A stretch of 64,000 nucleotides of DNA from Microbacterium sp. CFH 31415 (GTDB lineage: Bacteria > Actinomycetota > Actinomycetes > Actinomycetales > Microbacteriaceae). The stretch is taken from positions 1 to 64,000 of the forward strand of contig NZ_JAKYXC010000014.1 in the NCBI RefSeq assembly GCF_022538185.1. Reading direction: 5' to 3'. The position numbers were made by a program, and so were the translations under genes. Shown here piece by piece: positions 33,790 through 42,916 of this stretch (position 1 is its first letter; every line of letters starts with the position of its first letter). Below the pieces are notes generated by a model. That model made no database searches. It saw nothing but the letters and a program-made list of their open reading frames with translations, and was not told where the DNA came from.

Positions 33790-34781
33790 CCCAGCCCCTC
33801 CCCGTCCGAGCGCGCGCATCGCGGTACCGGTCCGTCGGCCGGCTGCTCGTGGTGCGCGTGCTCGGCGTTCTCGCCGTGCTCCTGGTGCTGTCGGTCGTCA
33901 TCTTCTCCCTGATGCACTTGGCTCCCGGCGACATCGTCAAGAACCTGCTCGGCAATCGCCCCACCTCGCCGGAGGCGGTCGCGGCGATCCGCGAGCAGTA
34001 CAACCTCGACGACCCGGTGTGGCTGCAGTACCTCAAGTGGCTCGGCGCCTTCCTCGTCGGCGACCTGGGCCAGTCCATCCGCCTCCAGGTCCCCGTCGCG
34101 GACGCCATCGGCCAGCGCGTGGGCCTCACACTGACCCTCTGCGCACTGTCGTTCGTGATCGCCGTCGTCGTCGCCGTCCCGCTCGGCGTGCACAGCGCGG
34201 TGCGGGCGGGCGGGTGGGCCGACCGCACCGCCAACAGTCTCGCAGTGCTCGGGCTGAGCGCACCGACCTTCGCGGTCGGCCTGTTGCTGCTGTACGCGTT
34301 CGCGTACTACCTGCGGATCTTCCCCGTCTACGGCGCGGGATCCGGCGGCCTCGACACGCTCTGGCATCTCGTGCTCCCGGCGGTGACCCTGGCCCTGGGG
34401 CTCGGGGCGATCGTGGTGAAGCTCACGCGCACGGCGATGATCCGCGAGCTCGAGTCGGACTACGTCACCGCCGCCCGGGCCCGTGGGATCGCGGAGCCGC
34501 AGGTGCAGCGCATCGCGCTGCGCAACGCGGCCATCCCGATCGTGACCGGAGCGAGTCTCGTCCTCACCTTCCTCGTCGGCGGCACTGTGCTCGCCGAGAC
34601 CACGTACGCGCTTCCCGGGCTCGGGACGCTGCTGCAGGACTCCGTCCTCTTCAAGGACATCGCCGTCGTGCAGTCGCTGACGCTGCTGGTCGCCGTGGTC
34701 ATCGCGGTGATCGCCCTGCTGGCCGACCTCGCGTACCTGCTCCTCGATCCCCGCATCCGCCGAGGAGGGCTGCCCGCATGA
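33786..34781 (+). CDS. ABC peptide transporter permease (DppB type)
   Basis: A 331-aa membrane protein starting with GTG that overlaps the stop of the binding protein (GTGA). Six helices; the N-terminal part has PGDIVKNLLGNRPTSPEAVA and the EAA loop is ESDYVTAARARGIAEPQVQRIA, typical for DppB/OppB. It forms the membrane channel with the next gene product. Confidence 0.9.
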   Translation: MTQPLPVRARASRYRSVGRLLVVRVLGVLAVLLVLSVVIFSLMHLAPGDIVKNLLGNRPTSPEAVAAIREQYNLDDPVWLQYLKWLGAFLVGDLGQSIRLQVPVADAIGQRVGLTLTLCALSFVIAVVVAVPLGVHSAVRAGGWADRTANSLAVLGLSAPTFAVGLLLLYAFAYYLRIFPVYGAGSGGLDTLWHLVLPAVTLALGLGAIVVKLTRTAMIRELESDYVTAARARGIAEPQVQRIALRNAAIPIVTGASLVLTFLVGGTVLAETTYALPGLGTLLQDSVLFKDIAVVQSLTLLVAVVIAVIALLADLAYLLLDPRIRRGGLPA

Positions 34782-35641
34782 CCGCCGCGATCGATCTGCT
34801 CGCCGCGCCCACGCGCCGTCGTCGTCGTCGCGGCCCGTCCGTCACGGTGATCTTCGCGCTCGTCGTGCTCGCCGTCACGGCATTCGCCGTCGTGTTCGGC
34901 GGCATCCTCTACCCCGACGCCATGCGGCAGGACATCCTCTCCGGGCTTCTGCCCCCCGGAACCCCCGGGCACCTGCTGGGCACGGACGAACTCGGCCGCG
35001 ACGTGTGGGCGATGACCGTCGCGGGCGCAGCATCCGCTCTCATCGGGCCCCTCTGCGTCGCGCTCGGCTCGATGGTCCTCGGGATCGTCCTGGGCACCCT
35101 CGCCGGCTACGAGCGTGGCTGGCTCGATGTGGTCATCAGCCGCTGGACAGATCTGCTCCTCGCCCTGCCGGTGCTGCTGGCCGCGATCGTCGTGTCGGGC
35201 GTCTTCGGCGGCGGGTACTGGGTCACGGTGGGGCTGCTGATCCTGCTGTTCTCGCCGTCCGACATCCGCATCGTCCGCGCTGGTGTGCTGGAGCAGTCCG
35301 CCCGGCCCTACATCGAGGCGGCACGGATGCTGTCGCTCTCGCGCTGGCGGGTCATGTTCCGACACCTCCTCCCCAACGTCTCGACCCTGGTGCTCACCAA
35401 CGTCATGCTGAACGTCGCCTTCGCGATCGTCGCCTTCTCATCGCTGTCGTTCCTCGGCGTGGGCGTGCCGCCCGGCATCCCGGACTGGGGCCGTCAGCTC
35501 ACCGACAACCGCGCGATCATGTTCGACAACCCGGCGGCCGTCGTCGTCCCGGCCGTGCTCATCATCCTCGTCGCCTCCGCGGTCAACCTCGTCGGCGATT
35601 GGGCAGGGCAGCGCCTCTCACAGGTGGGGAAGACGCTGTGA
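34778..35641 (+). CDS. ABC peptide transporter permease (DppC type)
   Basis: A 287-aa membrane protein overlapping the previous gene by ATGA. HLLGTDELGRDVWAM is the signature of DppC/OppC proteins, and the EAA loop is PYIEAARMLSLSRWRVMFRH. It pairs with the DppB-type subunit. Confidence 0.9.
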   Translation: MTAAIDLLAAPTRRRRRRGPSVTVIFALVVLAVTAFAVVFGGILYPDAMRQDILSGLLPPGTPGHLLGTDELGRDVWAMTVAGAASALIGPLCVALGSMVLGIVLGTLAGYERGWLDVVISRWTDLLLALPVLLAAIVVSGVFGGGYWVTVGLLILLFSPSDIRIVRAGVLEQSARPYIEAARMLSLSRWRVMFRHLLPNVSTLVLTNVMLNVAFAIVAFSSLSFLGVGVPPGIPDWGRQLTDNRAIMFDNPAAVVVPAVLIILVASAVNLVGDWAGQRLSQVGKTL

Positions 35642-37212
35642 GCGGTGTCGAGATCACCGGGCTCACCGTCATCGGCCACGACGGCCCCATGGTGCAGCCG
35701 ATCGATGCGGTCATCGAGGCCGGACGCACGCTCGCGCTGATCGGCGAGTCCGGCTCGGGCAAGACCCTCACCGCGAAGGCGCTCATCGGACTCCTGCCGC
35801 GCGGCTTCCGCGCCGAGGGCAGCGTGCGGATCGGCGAGCGGGAGCTCTCGCTCGAGTCGTCGCAGCCGGCGTGGCGGTCGGCGCGTGGCGGCACGGTGAC
35901 GCTCCTGCTCCAGGACCCGTTCACCAGCCTCTCTCCGGTGCACCGCTGCGGCGACCAGATCGGGTGGACCCTGGATGCCGCGGCCGGCCGCCGCCTGCCC
36001 CGGGGCGAGCGCGACCGCCTCGTCGCCGATCGCCTGGAGGAGGTGAAGCTGCCGGCGCACGTCGCCCGCTCCTTCCCGCACCAGCTCTCGGGGGGCATGC
36101 GTCAGCGCGTCGCGATCGCGGCCGCGCTCGCCGCAGACCCGCAGCTGATCATCGCCGATGAGCCGACGACCGCCCTGGATGCCTCGAACCAGGCGGAGAT
36201 CCTCGATCTACTGCGCAGCGTCCAGCGGGCGCGGAGCCTGTGCGTCATCCTCATCTCCCATGATCTCGGCATGGTGCGCGGGCGCACCGACGATGTGCTC
36301 GTGATGCGTCACGGCGCAGTGGTCGAGCGCGGCGCGACCGCGGACGTGCTCGCCGCGCCGCAGCATCCGTACACGCGCGCTCTCATCGAGGCCGACCCCA
36401 CGATGACCGTCGCGCCGCCGCCCGTGGCCGCGGCGCCCGTCGACGAGGCCGGGCTGCTGCTGAGCGCGAGCGGCGTGGACAAGCACTTCGGCGAACGGCA
36501 GGTGCTCGACGGCGTCGCCCTCGACATCGCCCCGGGGCAGATCGCGGGCGTGGTGGGCGAGTCCGGTTCGGGCAAGTCGACGTTCGCCCGGTGCATCGCC
36601 GGCCTCGAATCCGAGGATGCCGGGTCGATCGTGTTCGACGGCGTGCCGCTCGCGCCGGGTAGGCGCTCCCGCACCCCGGAGCAGATGCAGATCGTCTTCC
36701 AGGATCCGTACTCCTCGTTGAACCCGATGATGTCGATCGGCGCGATCCTGCGCGAGGCGCTGGGCGTCGCGGGCAGGCCCGCGACCGAGGTCGCCGAGCT
36801 CCTGACGACGGTGGGGCTTCCCGCAGGCTTCGCTCGCAAGCGTCCTGCGGAGCTCTCCGGCGGACAGCGTCAGCGTGTCGCGATCGCCCGTGCGCTCGCG
36901 CCCCGTCCGCGTCTGCTCATCTGCGACGAGTCCGTGTCGGCGCTCGACGTGTCGGTGCAGGCGCAGATCCTCGCCCTGCTGACGCGCCTGCGCGACGAAC
37001 TGGGCATCGCGATCCTGTTCATCTCCCACGACCTGGCCGTGGTCCGGATGCTGGCAGACACCGTGACCGTGCTCTGGAACGGCCGGGTCGTCGAGACCGG
37101 CCCGTGCGCCCAGGTGCTGACCGAGCCGCGTCACGAGTACACGGCCCTCCTCGTCGCCGCCGCACGACGCGAGAACACCCACCCCAACCTCGAATCCCCG
37201 AAGAAGGACTGA
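35638..37212 (+). CDS. Fused double ABC ATPase (DppDF type)
   Basis: A 524-aa protein with two complete nucleotide-binding domains. The first (about 1-255) has GESGSGKT, LSGGMRQRV and LIIADEPTTALD. The second (about 275-515) has GESGSGKST, LSGGQRQRV and LLICDESVSALD. It thus replaces separate DppD and DppF subunits, a known arrangement in this family. GTG start overlaps the previous stop. Confidence 0.9.
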   Translation: MSGVEITGLTVIGHDGPMVQPIDAVIEAGRTLALIGESGSGKTLTAKALIGLLPRGFRAEGSVRIGERELSLESSQPAWRSARGGTVTLLLQDPFTSLSPVHRCGDQIGWTLDAAAGRRLPRGERDRLVADRLEEVKLPAHVARSFPHQLSGGMRQRVAIAAALAADPQLIIADEPTTALDASNQAEILDLLRSVQRARSLCVILISHDLGMVRGRTDDVLVMRHGAVVERGATADVLAAPQHPYTRALIEADPTMTVAPPPVAAAPVDEAGLLLSASGVDKHFGERQVLDGVALDIAPGQIAGVVGESGSGKSTFARCIAGLESEDAGSIVFDGVPLAPGRRSRTPEQMQIVFQDPYSSLNPMMSIGAILREALGVAGRPATEVAELLTTVGLPAGFARKRPAELSGGQRQRVAIARALAPRPRLLICDESVSALDVSVQAQILALLTRLRDELGIAILFISHDLAVVRMLADTVTVLWNGRVVETGPCAQVLTEPRHEYTALLVAAARRENTHPNLESPKKD

Positions 37213-37213
37213 C

Positions 37214-38281
37214 ATGCCCGCTTCCCTCCGTGTCGACTCCTCGTCACCGGCATCCGTCGCCGATGAGCTCGAGGGGATGGGCCTGTCGGCCGAGCGACTC
37301 GACCCCTGGCGCCGCGCGCGCGAGGAGTATCGCCCGGCCGCGTGGGCCGCCCGTGGCGCCGACGATGCGCTGCTCGCCGCCGTCCTCACCCGCGGCCGCC
37401 CCGCAACCGCTGCCGTCAAGATCACGGACGTGTGGTGCACCGACGAGGCCGCCGCCGCGGGTCTGGTGGACGCGGTCGCCGAGCACGCGCTCGCGCACGG
37501 CGATGTGGCGGTCAAGTGGGAGGTCCACGCGGGAGGGGAGCTGCCGGCGTTCGCCGCAGACCTGGGCTTCGTGCCGATGCGTCGACCGTGGGCGGCGGTG
37601 GGCACCGAGAACGTCCGCGGATACGTGCGCTGGCTGGTCCCGGCAGCGCACGATGAGCCGGGCTACTACGCCCAGACCACGCTGTTCACGTGCGGGGCGG
37701 TCGCCGCGCTCATCGCCGCCGAGGGCAGCGCGGCGGGCGGGTTCGGCGCGGGTGCCGCTGACCGCGATGTGGAGCTCGGCTTCTGGCGCCGGGCGAGCAA
37801 CTACCCGGCGTGCGAGCCGATCGGCCTGGCGGTCGCGCTGCACGACCACCTCGGCGATGCTCCCGTCGAGGTCGCGCTCGACTCCGAGGGGCCGGTCCTG
37901 ATCGAGAACTTCACGGGCTTCGACCGCTCCTTCCGGGCCGAGCTGCAGGAGGACTCCCTCCGCCAGGCGCAGGAACGCGGCATCCCGGTCCGTCGCGACC
38001 GCGTCGACATCGATGAGGTCGTTCGCCGCGTCGACGCGGGCGAGCACGCGCTGCTGCTCATCGACGAGGAGCCCATGCACGGTGAGACCGGTCCGCACTG
38101 GGTCGTCGCCCACGCTCGCGTCGGCGACACGCTGGTCGTCGAGGATCCGTGGGTGGGCGTCGACGCGGGCGAGACCTGGGTCGACAGTCACGAACTGCCC
38201 ATCCATCCGGACGATCTCGATCGTCTCGTGCGCTGGAGCGACGACGCCTACCGGGGCGTCATCTTCACTCGAGTCGACTGA
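37214..38281 (+). CDS. C39-like peptidase with an N-terminal acyltransferase-like half
   Basis: A 355-aa protein one base after the ATPase stop, last gene of the transport operon. Residues about 145-355 are a papain-like C39 fold: Cys160 in QTTLFTCG, histidine in GPHWVVAH and aspartate in VVEDPW. The first ~140 residues contain ADLGFVPMRRPW and other features of a worn GNAT fold, as in GNAT/peptidase C39 fusion proteins. It has no signal peptide, so it probably trims or modifies imported peptides in the cytoplasm. Real substrate unknown. Confidence 0.72.
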   Translation: MPASLRVDSSSPASVADELEGMGLSAERLDPWRRAREEYRPAAWAARGADDALLAAVLTRGRPATAAVKITDVWCTDEAAAAGLVDAVAEHALAHGDVAVKWEVHAGGELPAFAADLGFVPMRRPWAAVGTENVRGYVRWLVPAAHDEPGYYAQTTLFTCGAVAALIAAEGSAAGGFGAGAADRDVELGFWRRASNYPACEPIGLAVALHDHLGDAPVEVALDSEGPVLIENFTGFDRSFRAELQEDSLRQAQERGIPVRRDRVDIDEVVRRVDAGEHALLLIDEEPMHGETGPHWVVAHARVGDTLVVEDPWVGVDAGETWVDSHELPIHPDDLDRLVRWSDDAYRGVIFTRVD

Positions 38282-38349
38282 CGTCTGAGCCACCGGAGGC
38301 GGCAGGTCGCGGCAGCCGATCGTCCACTCTCGGTCGACCGCCGCCGGAC

Positions 38350-38757
38350 TCAGCGGGAGGTGAGCGTGCGGTCGAAGGCGCCCTCGCGCGTCGAGACGAT
38401 GTCTTTCCCGAGCGGCATGAGCGAGATCGGCACCATCTTGAAGTCGGCGATCGCCAGCGGGATGCCGATGATCGTGATGAGGAGCGCGATGCCCGATGCG
38501 ATGTGCGCGAGTGCCAGCCACCACCCGGCGAAGATCACCCAGATCACGTTGCCGAGGAACGAGCCGACGCCGGCGCTCGGCTTCGCGACGATCGTGCGGC
38601 CGAAGGGCCACAGCGCGTAGTTCGCCGTGCGGAACGACGCGATCGCCCACGGGATCGTGATGATCGGGATGCACAGCAGGATGCCCGCGAGCACGTAGGC
38701 GAGGAAGAGCCAGAGGCCGGCGAGGATGAGCCAGATGATGTTCAGGACGGTGCGCAC
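38350..38757 (-). CDS. YccF-domain membrane protein
   Basis: A 135-aa inner membrane protein made of two similar halves, each with NxIWxIxAGxW, a hydrophobic hairpin and a PxGxxIV ending (ALWPFGRTIV, SLMPLGKDIV). This is the YccF (DUF307) duplication. Function unproven. The GTG start at 38757 is the only fitting one. Confidence 0.85.
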   Translation of the reverse strand: MRTVLNIIWLILAGLWLFLAYVLAGILLCIPIITIPWAIASFRTANYALWPFGRTIVAKPSAGVGSFLGNVIWVIFAGWWLALAHIASGIALLITIIGIPLAIADFKMVPISLMPLGKDIVSTREGAFDRTLTSR

Positions 38758-38800
38758 GGGTACATCCTGTCAACGCTCCCTGATCGAAAGCCCGGCGCGG

Positions 38801-39190
38801 TCATCGTTCGACGGTCACGCGGAGCTGGGCGCTGCGCAGCAGCGCGACGCCGCCCAGGATAAGCAGCAGCACGCCGCCGGCCAGGACGGTGATCCCGACC
38901 ACCCATCCCGGCTGGAGATCCGCCGGCGACAGCGAGCGAAGCCACTCCCGGACGTCATCGAGACGGGATGCCTCGGCCAGCACCCACAGGGCGAATCCGG
39001 CGAGCGCGGCGAAGACCGCGCCCCAGACGATGCCCGCCCAGCGCACCCGCGGATCGGCGAGTGCTGCCGGCGATGCGGCGAGGGCCGCGGCATCCGTCGG
39101 CCCGGCTGTCGCGACGGAGGGCGGGGCGAGCGCGAGCGGCGGCGGAGTGAGTGGGGCGGGCGGGAGGGGTGCGGTGGGTTCGGTGTCCAT
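38801..39190 (-). CDS. Hypothetical two-TM membrane protein
   Basis: A 129-aa protein: Pro/Ala-rich first 45 residues, then two hydrophobic helices (around 52-72 and 95-117) with a short loop. No family recognised. It lies 12 bp after the PspC gene on the same strand, so it is likely co-transcribed with it. Confidence 0.65.
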   Translation of the reverse strand: MDTEPTAPLPPAPLTPPPLALAPPSVATAGPTDAAALAASPAALADPRVRWAGIVWGAVFAALAGFALWVLAEASRLDDVREWLRSLSPADLQPGWVVGITVLAGGVLLLILGGVALLRSAQLRVTVER

Positions 39191-39202
39191 GGTGGTGTCC
39201 GT

Positions 39203-40783
39203 TCAGGGCTGGGCGATGGAGACGGAAACCGTGCCGGACTGCTGGTCCAGGACGACGGTCTGCCGCGTGGGTGGCACGTCGGAGTCGGGGCGCGCCGTGT
39301 CGATGCGCTGGCGGATGCTCGTACGGCCGTCGGCGAGCTCCGCCCCCTCCCATTCGCCGCCCGTCATGTACTCGCCGGTCCGGTCGTCGACGGTGGACCA
39401 CTCCACGCCGTCAGGGCTCGTGACCTGCAGGGTCAGGATGACCCCGGCGCCGACCCAGATATCGGTGGAGCCGCTGCGCTTGTCGACCCGGATGGTGTCG
39501 ACTACTGTCCCGCCGTCGGTGCCGCCGACGTCGCCGATGTCGATGTGGAGGTGTCCCCAGACCTGGGTGAACTCCCGCGGGTCCCACGACCCGACGCTCG
39601 CGTCGCCGAACACGATGCCGCGCGTCACCGGCACGGCCGTCGTGCTCACGCCGGCGATCAGCAGCGCGACGGTGAGGAAGGCGAGGAAACCGCTGCGGCG
39701 GCGCATCGCCCCGGCGACGACCATCGCCAGCGCGACGACCAGTGCCGCCGCGAACAGTCCGACGGCGACCGCGACGAGCGGCTCGCCCGGCTCCGCTGCG
39801 CCGCGCCACAGCGCCGTCGCCGCGCCGACGACGAGCGCGGCGCCCATGACGAACACGACCGAGCCGAAACTCGTCCGCGGGTTCGATGCCCGGCGGAGGC
39901 GGCGCTGCTCCGCCGCCTCGGCGGTGAACGCGGCCATCGCGGCGGTGCGTTCGGCCCGTGCCTGCTCGCGCGCGGCGCGCTCGGCATCCTGCTGCTGGCG
40001 ACGCCACGCCTGGTCGTGCTGCTTCCACGCTGCATGCTGCTCGCGCCACGCGGCGAGCTCGGCGTCCGTGGCGCCGGAGGGCACCGCCGGTTCGAGGGGA
40101 GGGGGCATCAGGGCAGATCCGGCGGCCGACGATGCTGAGTCGGCGCCCGCCGGATCCGCCGTCGCGCGGACGCCCGAATCGTCCTGCGCGGGTGCGCCGG
40201 CGTCGCCCGGGTCCGCGGAAGCCCTTCGCGGATCCATCCCGGGCGCGACGCCGGACGTGGAGGCGCGGTGCGAGGAGGACCGCGCGATGAGGTAGATGGC
40301 GCCGCCGATCACCGCGACCGTGACGAGGGTCCAGAACGCACCCCAGGGCGACCAGTCGAAGAAGGGACCGAAGGGCTGGGCAGCGGCGAAGAACCAGGGC
40401 ACGACGGGGAAGATGCCGATGAGCAGCATGAGGCCGATGCCCACCATGGCCGGGTCGAAGCGGCGGTCGACCAGATCCCGCAGGTGGATCCTCCCCGACA
40501 GGTCGGGCAGAAGCGCCCACGCGAGCCCGTAGACGAGGAACATCGGCAGCCCGAACAGTGCCGCCACCACGAAGACCCCACGCACGATGACCGGGTCGAT
40601 CCCGAGCCGGGCGGCAAGGCCCGCGCACACCCCGCCGATCCAGCCGTCGCCGCGGGCGAGCCCGAGGTCGGTGAGCCAGGCGAAGAAGCGGTCCCACGAC
40701 GGAGCGCGGCCACCGGGAGGGGGCGGCGGCGGTCCGGGGTCGGCGAGGGGCGCAGCATCCGGCGCGGCAGTCGAATCGGTCAT
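39203..40783 (-). CDS. PspC/LiaF-like membrane protein
   Basis: A 526-aa protein. A Pro-rich head is followed by a PspC domain (about 40-105; GGVCAGLAARLGIDPVIVRGVF), further helices, a charged Gln/Arg/Ala coiled region (about 230-290), three helices and a LiaF-like C-terminal beta domain (HLHIDIGDVGGTDGG, DIWVGAGVILTL). In LiaFSR systems LiaF restrains the sensor kinase, and here a kinase and regulator are encoded divergently. Role: envelope-stress sensing. Confidence 0.8.
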   Translation of the reverse strand: MTDSTAAPDAAPLADPGPPPPPPGGRAPSWDRFFAWLTDLGLARGDGWIGGVCAGLAARLGIDPVIVRGVFVVAALFGLPMFLVYGLAWALLPDLSGRIHLRDLVDRRFDPAMVGIGLMLLIGIFPVVPWFFAAAQPFGPFFDWSPWGAFWTLVTVAVIGGAIYLIARSSSHRASTSGVAPGMDPRRASADPGDAGAPAQDDSGVRATADPAGADSASSAAGSALMPPPLEPAVPSGATDAELAAWREQHAAWKQHDQAWRRQQQDAERAAREQARAERTAAMAAFTAEAAEQRRLRRASNPRTSFGSVVFVMGAALVVGAATALWRGAAEPGEPLVAVAVGLFAAALVVALAMVVAGAMRRRSGFLAFLTVALLIAGVSTTAVPVTRGIVFGDASVGSWDPREFTQVWGHLHIDIGDVGGTDGGTVVDTIRVDKRSGSTDIWVGAGVILTLQVTSPDGVEWSTVDDRTGEYMTGGEWEGAELADGRTSIRQRIDTARPDSDVPPTRQTVVLDQQSGTVSVSIAQP

Positions 40784-40898
40784 GCTTCGATCCTGCGGCT
40801 CCCTCACCGCCGCTCGCCATGGGGTGATCCCCTGAGTCGACCCTGATCTTCGCCACGGACGCGCGGCGCGCGAACCTTCGAGGTGGTTGGATTGCGGC

Positions 40899-42098
40899 AT
40901 GTCCTCGTCCGCCGTTCCCGCCGTGCGCGAGCGCGTGCCTCTGCGTCGTCCTCGCGCGTGCGCGGTGTCGGGCACGTCGGAGGCGGTCGCCGCGCACCTC
41001 GGCTGGGGCACCACCGCGGTGCGCGCGATCTTCGTGCTGCTGACGCTGCTCTGGGGCGCCGGCGCGCTGCTGTACGCGTGGATCTGGGTGTTCACGCCGT
41101 GGCAGGAGGGTGATGCCGCGCCCACGCGACGCGTGCCCGTGGCGTGGCTCCTCGCTGCGGCCGCAGGCTTGGGACTGATCGCCACCACTGTGCAGCTCCT
41201 CGCCACGATCGCGGGGCAGCTGCCTCTGACCACGCAGCCGGGATGGTTCGTCTGGGTCGGGTTGACGACCGTGTGCGCGGTCGCCTCGGGGATGTGGGCG
41301 ACGTTCGTCGACCGCGACGACCCTGCGCGCGGACCGCGCCACGAGCTGTCGGTGCGCCTTACGGTGACGGGCGTCCTGGCGGCGCTGATCGTCCTGCAGG
41401 TCAGCATCCTGCAGGAGGCCGGACTCGTCGCCTTCCTGTTCGCCGTCGCCATCATGGCCGGCATCGCCGCCGTCTACTCCTCGACACTGATCGCGAAGTG
41501 GCGCGAGCTGTCGGGCGAGCGCACCCGCCGGATTCGCGAAGAGCAGCGCGCCGAGATGGCTGCGCACCTGCACGACTCGGTGCTGCAGACGCTGGCCCTC
41601 ATCCAGAATCGCGCCGGTCCCTCCAGCGAGGCGGCACGGCTCGCGCGGGCGCAGGAGCGCGAGCTGCGCTCCTGGCTGTATGACGGGGACAGTCCCGTCG
41701 ACAGCGATCTGCCGACCGACCTCCGCGACTACGCGGGCGGTCTCGAGCTCGACTTCCCGGTGCGCATCGACGTGGTCTCCGCCGGCCTGTCCACCGAGCG
41801 TGCGAGCGGCGAGATCGCCGCAGCCGCTCGCGAGGCCATGCTCAACGCGGCGCGCCATGCCGGCGGCGATGTCTCGGTCTACATCGAGGGCACCGCGACA
41901 GGGGTCGACGTCTACGTCCGCGATCGCGGCCCCGGGTTCTCGCTCGACGACGTGCCCGGCGACCGACTCGGCGTACGCGAGTCGATCATCGGGCGGCTGC
42001 GCCGGGTCGGCGGCACGGCGACGGTGAAGCCCGGTGCGGGCGGCATCGGCACCGAGGTCCATCTGCACTTCGCGGGGGAGGAGGCCCGACGTGGGTGA
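40899..42098 (+). CDS. Sensor histidine kinase with an N-terminal PspC-like segment
   Basis: A 399-aa membrane kinase of the NarL/LiaS class. A degenerate PspC module (about 22-60) contains the first of about five helices, which reach to residue ~205. The phosphoacceptor region is AHLHDSVLQTL and the ATPase domain has REAMLNAARHAGGDV and VRDRGPGFSLDD. Start ATG 40899. It overlaps the regulator gene by 8 bp, forming a two-component pair. Confidence 0.85.
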   Translation: MSSSAVPAVRERVPLRRPRACAVSGTSEAVAAHLGWGTTAVRAIFVLLTLLWGAGALLYAWIWVFTPWQEGDAAPTRRVPVAWLLAAAAGLGLIATTVQLLATIAGQLPLTTQPGWFVWVGLTTVCAVASGMWATFVDRDDPARGPRHELSVRLTVTGVLAALIVLQVSILQEAGLVAFLFAVAIMAGIAAVYSSTLIAKWRELSGERTRRIREEQRAEMAAHLHDSVLQTLALIQNRAGPSSEAARLARAQERELRSWLYDGDSPVDSDLPTDLRDYAGGLELDFPVRIDVVSAGLSTERASGEIAAAAREAMLNAARHAGGDVSVYIEGTATGVDVYVRDRGPGFSLDDVPGDRLGVRESIIGRLRRVGGTATVKPGAGGIGTEVHLHFAGEEARRG

Positions 42099-42765
42099 GA
42101 CGCTCCGCGTCGTGCTCGTCGACGACCACTCGATCTTCCGGTCCGGTCTGCGGGCCGACCTCGATCCGTCCGTGCAGATCGTCGGCGAGGCCGACGATGT
42201 CGCGGGTGCCGTCTCGGTGATCGCCGAACTGCAGCCCGACGTCGTGCTGCTCGACGTGCACCTGCCGGGCGCGGCGGATGCCGGCATTCCGGACGCCAGC
42301 GGCGGCGAAGCCGTGCTGCGCCGGTCATCGCCGCTGGCTCCGCGCACGCGGTTCCTCGCGTTGAGTGTGTCGGATGCCGCGGAGGACGTCGTGCGCGTCA
42401 TCCGCGCCGGCGCCCGCGGCTACATCACGAAGGGATCGTCCGGGAAGGAGGTGAGCCGCGCCGTGCATGCGGTAGCCGGGGGCGACGCCGTCTTCTCGCC
42501 CCGGCTCGCGGGGTTCGTGCTCGACGCGTTCGGCGCGGTCGCCGGCGAGACAGCGACGGCGATCGACGAGCTCGACCGGCTGTCGGCCCGCGAGCAGGAG
42601 GTCATGCGCCTCATCGCCCGCGGGTACGCCTACAAGGAGGTGGCCGCGGAGCTGTTCATCTCGAACAAGACCGTCGAGACCCACGTCTCCGCCGTGCTGC
42701 GCAAGCTGCAGCTCTCGTCGCGGTACGAGCTGACCGCCTGGGCCTCGGAGCGCCGTCTGCTCTGA
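42091..42765 (+). CDS. LuxR/NarL-family response regulator
   Basis: A 224-aa regulator. The receiver domain has LVDDHSIF and the phosphorylation site in VVLLDVHLPG; residues after it contain a small insertion (ADAGIPDASGG). The LuxR helix-turn-helix is LSAREQEVMRLIARGYAYKE and TVETHVSAVLRKL. GTG 42091 has GGGGAGGAGG upstream. It is the partner of the kinase and probably controls the divergent PspC gene. Confidence 0.88.
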   Translation: MGETLRVVLVDDHSIFRSGLRADLDPSVQIVGEADDVAGAVSVIAELQPDVVLLDVHLPGAADAGIPDASGGEAVLRRSSPLAPRTRFLALSVSDAAEDVVRVIRAGARGYITKGSSGKEVSRAVHAVAGGDAVFSPRLAGFVLDAFGAVAGETATAIDELDRLSAREQEVMRLIARGYAYKEVAAELFISNKTVETHVSAVLRKLQLSSRYELTAWASERRLL

Positions 42766-42916
42766 GTCTGATGCCCGCCGTACGGGAGCGCCGGGGCGCC
42801 GGTCGTGGCGGGTTCCGTGCGCGGCTGCCCGCCACGGCCGGCAACCCGACCTCGGGTGCGAGGCTGGGGGAGAAGCGGGGGCGGGTGTCGCCGTGCGCGC
42901 CTAGACTTGTCGGGCC

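Noticed and set aside
38285..38355. Terminator between the C39 peptidase and YccF genes
   Set aside because: An imperfect long dyad with CTGAG/CTCAG ends can be drawn, but mismatches and loop size make it unconvincing.
39411..42401. A 996-codon minus-strand open frame
   Set aside because: Out-of-frame or antisense to the PspC, kinase and regulator genes; composition is Arg/Gly/His-rich without motifs.
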